The notes under the pieces were generated by a model, which saw only the letters and a list, made by a program, of their open reading frames with translations, was not told the origin of the DNA and ran no database searches. The position numbers and the translations under genes are program-made. From Sphingomonas sp. Root710 (lineage in GTDB: Bacteria > Pseudomonadota > Alphaproteobacteria > Sphingomonadales > Sphingomonadaceae): a stretch of 64,000 nt of DNA. The stretch is taken from positions 334,905-398,904 of the forward strand of contig NZ_LMIB01000015.1 of the NCBI RefSeq assembly GCF_001429065.1. The letters run 5' to 3'. This document shows, piece by piece, positions 59,466 to 64,000 of the stretch; within the stretch, counting starts at the first letter, position 1; each line of letters starts with the position of its first letter.

Positions 59466-60350
59466 TCACCCCCGCCCCGGATCGATCTCCAACCCCGCGA
59501 TCTGCTGGAAGATCGTCCGCACCAGCGGATCGCGTTCCTGCGTCCGGATCGCGGCGTGGAACATGATCGAGCGATTCAGGTCGGGGCGTAGCGGCACCAG
59601 CGCACCCTGCGCCAAGTGGTCGCGCACCATCACCTCTGGAACATAGCTGGTACCGCCGCCGCGCAGCGCGATATCGATCAGGGCGCGCGCATTGTTGGTC
59701 GTGTTGATCATCGCTTCAGGTGGAGCCCGGTCGCCCAGGCCCGCAAGTGCCGTGCCGTGGATCGGCGAGTGGCGATGCAGCAGCCAGATCGGCGCAGCCG
59801 CCGGGTCGTCGCCGATCGCCGCAGCGGTCGCCGGGCTCGCTATCCAGATCAGCGCCACATTCCCGATCGGCGCAGTCTCGAGCTGCGCGCTCGCCACCGG
59901 CCCGGCGACGATGATCAGGTCGCTGTTCGCGCCGAGCAGCTTCTGGAGGAGGCTTTGCGACAGGTCGATCTCGATCTCCAGCCGGGCACGCGGCAATTCG
60001 GTCTTCAGCGCCGCCAGGAAGGGCGGCAGGCAGGTTGCGGCGGCGATCTCCCCCGCGCCGATCCGCACCGTGCCCGACGCCCCCGCGAACTGCCCCGATT
60101 GCAGCAGCATCGTCTCGATCGACGCCCAGAGCGGTTCGCATTCGGTGACGAACTGCCGCCCCCTTATCGTCAGCACCATGTTGCGCCCCGCCCGCTGAAA
60201 CAGCGCGAAGCCGATCTGGTTTTCGAGCTCGCGGATCCGCGCCGATACCGCGGGCTGGGTCGTGTTGAGCCGTTCCGCGGCGGCGGCGAAGGTGCCCAGG
60301 CGGCTGATCCACAGCAGCGTCTCGATATGGTAGAGTGCGATACGCTTCAT
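59466..60350 (-). CDS. LysR-family transcriptional regulator
   Basis: A 294-residue LTTR with the wHTH MKRIALYHIETLLWISRLGTFAAAAERLNTTQPAVSARIRELENQIGFALFQRAGRNMVL and effector domain (GTVRIGAGEIAAATCLPPFLAALKTELPRARLEIEIDLSQSLLQKL). It is divergent from the CoA-transferase genes, with a 5-7-5 dyad (60356-60372) in the 85-nt gap, the classical LTTR arrangement, so it likely controls the 3-oxoadipate CoA-transferase. Confidence 0.9.
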   Translation of the reverse strand: MKRIALYHIETLLWISRLGTFAAAAERLNTTQPAVSARIRELENQIGFALFQRAGRNMVLTIRGRQFVTECEPLWASIETMLLQSGQFAGASGTVRIGAGEIAAATCLPPFLAALKTELPRARLEIEIDLSQSLLQKLLGANSDLIIVAGPVASAQLETAPIGNVALIWIASPATAAAIGDDPAAAPIWLLHRHSPIHGTALAGLGDRAPPEAMINTTNNARALIDIALRGGGTSYVPEVMVRDHLAQGALVPLRPDLNRSIMFHAAIRTQERDPLVRTIFQQIAGLEIDPGRG

Positions 60351-60355
60351 AGATA

Positions 60356-60372
60356 TCGATTATGGATATCGA
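60356..60372. promoter_or_regulatory. LysR-type dyad between lysR and the CoA-transferase genes
   Basis: TCGAT-TATGGAT-ATCGA has perfect 5-bp arms with a 7-nt spacer, the same geometry as the site at 51664. It starts 6 nt upstream of the lysR ATG. Confidence 0.5.
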
Positions 60373-60435
60373 ACAAGAAGAACAATTAGATTTTATACAT
60401 CCGTACCCTATAGGCCGCTGCGAGGAGGATCGCCG

Positions 60436-61143
60436 ATGACCAAGATTTATTCATCCGCCGCGGCGGCGCTTGAAGGCCTGCTGTTTGATGGAATGACCAT
60501 CGCATCGGGCGGATTCGGCCTGTGCGGCGTGCCCGAGCGGCTGATCGACGCGATCGTCGCCTCGGGGGTAAAGGGCCTCACCGTTGCCTCGAACAATGCC
60601 GGTATCGACGGCGAAGGGCTCGGCAAATTGCTCCGCAGCCGCCAGATCGCCAAGATGATCAGTTCCTATGTCGGCGAGAACAAGGAGTTCGAGCGGCAAT
60701 ATCTGGCTGGCGAACTCGAGGTCGAGTTTTGCCCGCAGGGCACGCTGGCAGAGCGGATGCGCGCGGGCGGCGCGGGCATTCCGGGCTTCTACACCAAGAC
60801 CGGCGTCGGCACGCTGGTCGAGGAAGGCAAGGAGACCAAGGAGTTCGACGGACAGACCTATATCCTCGAACGCGGCATCCGTGCCGATGTCTCGATCATC
60901 AAGGGCTGGAAGGCCGATGAGAGCGGCAACCTCGTCTTCCGCAAGACGGCGCGCAACTTCAATCACCCCGCCGCCACCTCGGGCAAGATCTGCGTCGCCG
61001 AGGTGGAGGAAATCGTCCCCACCGGCAGCCTCGATCCCGACTCGATCCACCTTCCCGGCGTCTATGTGAAGCGCATCGTGCTCGGGGCGCCCTATGACAA
61101 GAAGATCGAGTTCCGCACCGTCCGGCAGAAGGAGACCGCATGA
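60436..61143 (+). CDS. pcaI: 3-oxoacid (3-oxoadipate) CoA-transferase subunit A
   Basis: Alpha subunit of a succinyl-CoA:3-oxoacid CoA-transferase, 235 aa: [51 protein letters not shown] is the glycine-rich CoA-binding start, followed by [42 protein letters not shown]. Because the pathway here ends in 3-oxoadipate, PcaI-type activity is inferred, but 3-oxoacid transferases for acetoacetate are very similar and cannot be separated by eye. AGGAGGATCGCCG precedes ATG 60436. Coupled by ATGA to the beta gene. Confidence 0.9.
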   Translation: MTKIYSSAAAALEGLLFDGMTIASGGFGLCGVPERLIDAIVASGVKGLTVASNNAGIDGEGLGKLLRSRQIAKMISSYVGENKEFERQYLAGELEVEFCPQGTLAERMRAGGAGIPGFYTKTGVGTLVEEGKETKEFDGQTYILERGIRADVSIIKGWKADESGNLVFRKTARNFNHPAATSGKICVAEVEEIVPTGSLDPDSIHLPGVYVKRIVLGAPYDKKIEFRTVRQKETA

Positions 61144-61793
61144 TGGCCACGCTGATCAAGGGCTGGGACCGCAACCAGATGGCGGCACGCGCCGCGAAGG
61201 AACTGCGCGACGGCTATTATGTGAACCTCGGCATCGGCATTCCGACGCTGGTCGCCAACAACATCCCGGAAGGGATGACCGTCACGCTGCAATCGGAGAA
61301 CGGTATGCTCGGCATCGGCCCCTTCCCCTATGAGGGCGAAGAGGATGCCGACCTGATCAACGCGGGCAAGCAGACGATCAGCGAACTGCCCTCGTCGAGC
61401 TACTTCTCCTCGGCGGACAGCTTCGCGATGATCCGCGGCGGCCATATCGACCTTACCGTGCTCGGCGCGATGGAAGTGTCGGAAACCGGCGACATCGCCA
61501 ACTGGATGATCCCCGGCAAGATGGTCAAGGGCATGGGCGGCGCGATGGATCTGGTCGCGGGCGTCAAGCGGATCATCGTCGTGATGGAGCACACGTCGAA
61601 GAACGGCGACCCGAAGTTCATCCCGGCCTGCACCCTGCCGCTGACCGGCAAGAATGTCGTCGACATGATCATCACCGATCTGGCGGTGTTCCAGCGGCCC
61701 GATCACAACTCGCCGTTCAAGCTGATCGAGACCGCCCCCGGCGTCACTCCCGAGGACGTCGCGGCGCGCACCACGGCGCACTATCTGGTCTGA
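61140..61793 (+). CDS. pcaJ: 3-oxoacid (3-oxoadipate) CoA-transferase subunit B
   Basis: Beta subunit, 217 aa, with the catalytic-Glu motif [84 protein letters not shown]. Glu in SENG forms the CoA thioester intermediate. The start overlaps the alpha stop (ATGA, 61140-61143) so the two subunits are made together. Its thiolase partner is not in the window. A hairpin terminator follows. Confidence 0.9.
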   Translation: MMATLIKGWDRNQMAARAAKELRDGYYVNLGIGIPTLVANNIPEGMTVTLQSENGMLGIGPFPYEGEEDADLINAGKQTISELPSSSYFSSADSFAMIRGGHIDLTVLGAMEVSETGDIANWMIPGKMVKGMGGAMDLVAGVKRIIVVMEHTSKNGDPKFIPACTLPLTGKNVVDMIITDLAVFQRPDHNSPFKLIETAPGVTPEDVAARTTAHYLV

Positions 61794-61833
61794 GCGAGGC
61801 GGCCGGGGACGGCCTTTCCTCTTCCTTCAGGCG

Positions 61834-61870
61834 AAAACGGGATCGTAGCGGCTCCGCCCGGTCCCGTTTT
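61834..61870. terminator. Bidirectional terminator after the CoA-transferase genes
   Basis: AAAACGGGA (61834-61842) pairs exactly with TCCCGTTTT (61862-61870), giving a 9-bp stem with T runs on both sides. It lies between the CoA-transferase stop (61793) and the convergent flavoprotein stop (61870). Confidence 0.85.
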
Positions 61871-63552
61871 CATGCGCCGGCGTTGGCTGCCGCACGCCCG
61901 GCGCGGCGGCCTGAGAAGACGCCGTCGCCGATCGACAGCCCGCTCAGATATCCGTTCGAGCAGAGCCCCACCGCGGCACGGCCCGCGGCATAGAGCCCGG
62001 CGATCGCCGTCCCATCCGCCCGCAGCACCGCGCCGCTGTCTTCATCCACGCGCAGCCCGCCGAGCGTGAACATATAGGTGAAAGCATAGATGTTCGGGAT
62101 CGACATGTTCACCGCATAGAAGGGCCCCTGGCCGAAGAGCTTTCGCATCGCCATCGCCTTCCCGAAAGGATCGGCAAGACCCGCCCGCAACTCGGTGTCG
62201 GCCTCGGTCGCGCTTCGCTCGAGGCCGGCAGGATCGATACCGCATTTCCGGGCCAGTTTCCCCAGCGTGGCGCCGCGGCGGGTGCCACCCAGGGCGAAGT
62301 TGAGCAGCGCGGGCACGCCATAATATTTGAAGAACAGGAAGCCGCCGAACAGCGACTGGCGAACGGCCTGCCAAAAGCTGTCGGCGCGCAGGATCAGCCA
62401 TGCCTTGCCGCCCTCCTGCGCGGCGATGGCGAGGCCGAGATGGCCCGAATAGGCTTCCTCGTTGATGAAGCGCTTCCCCGCCGGATTGACGAGCATGCCT
62501 TCGAGCAGCGCATTGGGCGGGGCCATGTTACGCGCGGCATAGAGATTGGACATCCGGCCGGTCTCTCCGCCCGCGGTCTGCCCCAGCATTATGCCGCTGC
62601 CGTCGCAGCCGAGCGAACCGAGCCGCATCAGCGCCCGGAAATTGTCTGCGTAGAAGGGCTGGTGGGCGCGCAGCATGTCCAGGTTCATCGCGAAGCCACC
62701 CGTCGCAAGCACGACGCCCCGGCGCGCGCCTATGCGCCGAACGATCGAATGCGCTTCTTCGAGCTTGCGCGCGGCCGCCGAGGAGCGCTCGGCAAGCACC
62801 GCCTTTAAGGGAAGCATCGGCACGACCTTGTCGTACAGCCGCTGGTGCTGCCCCTTCGCACTGTCGGCGAGTTGCGCCACCTCGACGCCGATCACCCGCC
62901 CGCCGCGATCCATGATCAGCCGGACCGCGCGCTGCTGCTGCGCCAGCTTCACGCCGAGGCCGGCAGCCGCCCTGGCAAGCGCGGCGAAATAGACATGGCC
63001 GGTCAGCCCGGCCCCCACGGGCCGGTGCCCGCGCGGCGCGGGCCGGGCGCGGGCCGCATGTTCGGGCATCTTCTCGTTGCCGGCATAATAGAGATATTTG
63101 CCGTCGGGCGGGTACAGCGTCTTTTCGACATAGGCCTCGGATGAATAGGGCACGCCATGCCCCTCCAGCCATGTGAGGTTCGCCGCGCTTTCGTCGCAAT
63201 AGCGGCGCAGCGTCGCGGGCGAGACGACATCGCCGACCTCCGCCGAAAGATAGTCGTACATCTGACCGGCGTCGTCGTCGAAGCCGGCGTCGCGCTGGTG
63301 CCGGGTCCCGCCCGCGTAGATGATGCCGCCGCTGAACGCGGTGGCCCCGCCTCCCGCGAAGCGATCGATTGCGATCACGCTGGCCCCCTGTTCGCGCGCC
63401 TCGATCGCGGCGCACGCACCTGCCCCGCCGAAGCCGACCACGACGACGTCGGCTTCTTGGTCCCAGCGCATGTCCGCGGGATCGACGATCAGCGGGTCGA
63501 GGACCGCGGCCGGAACGTCGCCGCGCATTGGTCCACCTGCTTGCCCTGCCAT
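61870..63552 (-). CDS. FAD-dependent oxidoreductase (3-ketosteroid dehydrogenase/fumarate reductase type)
   Basis: A 560-residue flavoprotein of the fumarate-reductase/KstD superfamily. It has the dinucleotide motif ADVVVVGFGGAGACAAIEAREQGASVIAIDRF, GGATAFSGGIIYAGG, a substrate domain, ARRGVVLATGGFAMN, and the C-terminal FAD segment IAGLYAAGRAAVGLCSNGYLSGLSIGDGVFSGRRAG. Sphingomonad members dehydrogenate steroids, but cyclic enones and other substrates are possible. Its position at the edge of the catabolic block, convergent to the CoA-transferase genes, does not fix the substrate. Confidence 0.83.
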   Translation of the reverse strand: MAGQAGGPMRGDVPAAVLDPLIVDPADMRWDQEADVVVVGFGGAGACAAIEAREQGASVIAIDRFAGGGATAFSGGIIYAGGTRHQRDAGFDDDAGQMYDYLSAEVGDVVSPATLRRYCDESAANLTWLEGHGVPYSSEAYVEKTLYPPDGKYLYYAGNEKMPEHAARARPAPRGHRPVGAGLTGHVYFAALARAAAGLGVKLAQQQRAVRLIMDRGGRVIGVEVAQLADSAKGQHQRLYDKVVPMLPLKAVLAERSSAAARKLEEAHSIVRRIGARRGVVLATGGFAMNLDMLRAHQPFYADNFRALMRLGSLGCDGSGIMLGQTAGGETGRMSNLYAARNMAPPNALLEGMLVNPAGKRFINEEAYSGHLGLAIAAQEGGKAWLILRADSFWQAVRQSLFGGFLFFKYYGVPALLNFALGGTRRGATLGKLARKCGIDPAGLERSATEADTELRAGLADPFGKAMAMRKLFGQGPFYAVNMSIPNIYAFTYMFTLGGLRVDEDSGAVLRADGTAIAGLYAAGRAAVGLCSNGYLSGLSIGDGVFSGRRAGRAAANAGA

Positions 63553-63818
63553 GACCCCTCCCGCCTTTTATCGAATGATCAGATGGTCGCGGCGATGGGA
63601 TGGTGACTCAATACCGCAGACTATCGCGTGACGCTCTTTACCTGACCAATCTGTCCCTGCCGCACCCAGGGTCCGTCTTCAAAAGAGATGAACATTTATG
63701 AACAGGCTCGGTGGTTGCCCGTTCGCTGATCCAGGGCGACACAAAGTGTCCGGCCAGGCGGCAGCGGTCCAACGCTGCGCCTAGTTCGGCCGAGAGGAAG
63801 CAAGAGGCAGGTACCGCC
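63553..63818. other. Divergent promoter region, no gene seen
   Basis: This 266-nt gap separates the flavoprotein and the regulator-like gene at 63819. It should hold both promoters. I see no repeat, RNA or conserved motif. Confidence 0.4.
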
Positions 63819-64000
63819 ATGCAAGCCGGTCTTCAGCAATGCCATGTGCGGGTCATCGCGGAGCATCGCTCCGAAGATGCGCTGGTGAGCCTGGTCGATT
63901 ATGAATGGCCGCAGGCCTTCATCTTCCACAACCATAACAACAGCGTCCATTACCGGCTGATGCCGGTCAACCTGGGCCTGCGCGGCAGGGTGGGCGGCCA
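63819..64000 (+). CDS. Probable AraC-family regulator (5' end only)
   Basis: About 60 residues before the window edge: MQAGLQQCHVRVIAEHR, then SEDALVSLVDYEWPQAFIFHNHNNSVHYRLMPVNLGLRGRVGG. The HVRV...VDYEWP...HYRL pattern is like the start of sphingomonad AraC/XylS regulators that sense aromatic or steroid compounds, but the DNA-binding domain is outside the window. AGAGGCAG precedes ATG 63819. Divergent from the flavoprotein at 61870. Identity is tentative. Confidence 0.5.
   Translation, partial: MQAGLQQCHVRVIAEHRSEDALVSLVDYEWPQAFIFHNHNNSVHYRLMPVNLGLRGRVGG

Noticed and set aside
1-64000. CRISPR arrays, insertion sequences, prophage or integron features
   Set aside because: No regularly spaced direct repeats, transposase, integrase or phage structural gene was seen; the only repeats are short palindromic elements.

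Overview
The window looks like chromosomal DNA of a sphingomonad (Alphaproteobacteria, Sphingomonadales). GC is high throughout. It has a Ccm-type cytochrome c maturation cluster, EcfG-like GGAAC-type promoters, Ku/LigD end joining, large TonB-dependent receptors beside short-chain dehydrogenases (SDRs), and dispersed palindromic repeats of the kind seen in this order. The genus cannot be fixed from sequence reading alone.

Layout. 1-2.6 kb: ccmC-ccmD-ccmE-ccmF on the minus strand, ccmF running off the left edge. 2.7-6.1 kb: EamA transporter, leucine dehydrogenase-like enzyme, tRNA-His, Rrf2 regulator, small repeat-rich lipoprotein. 6.1-16 kb: stress-type SDR, ABM protein, LigD and Ku, a soluble methyl-accepting protein, an outer-membrane barrel, and a second ATP-dependent ligase with its metallo-beta-lactamase exonuclease partner. 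16.2-19.5 kb: isoquinoline 1-oxidoreductase-type molybdenum hydroxylase with a dihaem cytochrome. 19.5-25 kb: a thioredoxin-fold/prolyl-hydroxylase fusion, an ECF sigma/anti-sigma pair, and a four-gene operon behind an EcfG-like promoter. 25.1-28.9 kb: hemerythrin, DUF6766 protein, CinA/PncC amidase, purL. 29-36.8 kb: a surface-glycan locus, visibly more AT-rich in parts, with two glycosyltransferases, a flippase, a CDP-glycerol transferase-like protein, cupin, methyltransferase and sugar aminotransferase.

37-64 kb is a catabolic region. A seven-gene minus-strand operon (49136 down to 43788) encodes a 4-oxalocrotonate tautomerase-like protein, an FAH-family enzyme, gamma-resorcylate decarboxylase, maleylacetate reductase, hydroxyquinol 1,2-dioxygenase, a dienelactone hydrolase and an HtaA-domain protein. 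With a group D flavin monooxygenase (51788-53017) and a 3-oxoacid CoA-transferase (60436-61793) it lays out gamma-resorcylate -> resorcinol -> hydroxyquinol -> maleylacetate -> 3-oxoadipate -> 3-oxoadipyl-CoA. The flavin reductase and thiolase are not in the window. Two TonB-dependent receptors flank it. The second heads an eight-gene operon of two SDRs, a DUF1857 protein and four NTF2/SnoaL-fold proteins whose substrate is unknown.

The most promising unexplained signals are that TonB-SDR-NTF2 operon, the cytosolic HtaA-domain protein inside the aromatic operon, and a recurring 12-bp motif around GGATRCA. The motif lies in front of both TonB receptors, the gntR gene, the decarboxylase operon and wrbA, and may be the operator of one GntR regulon.
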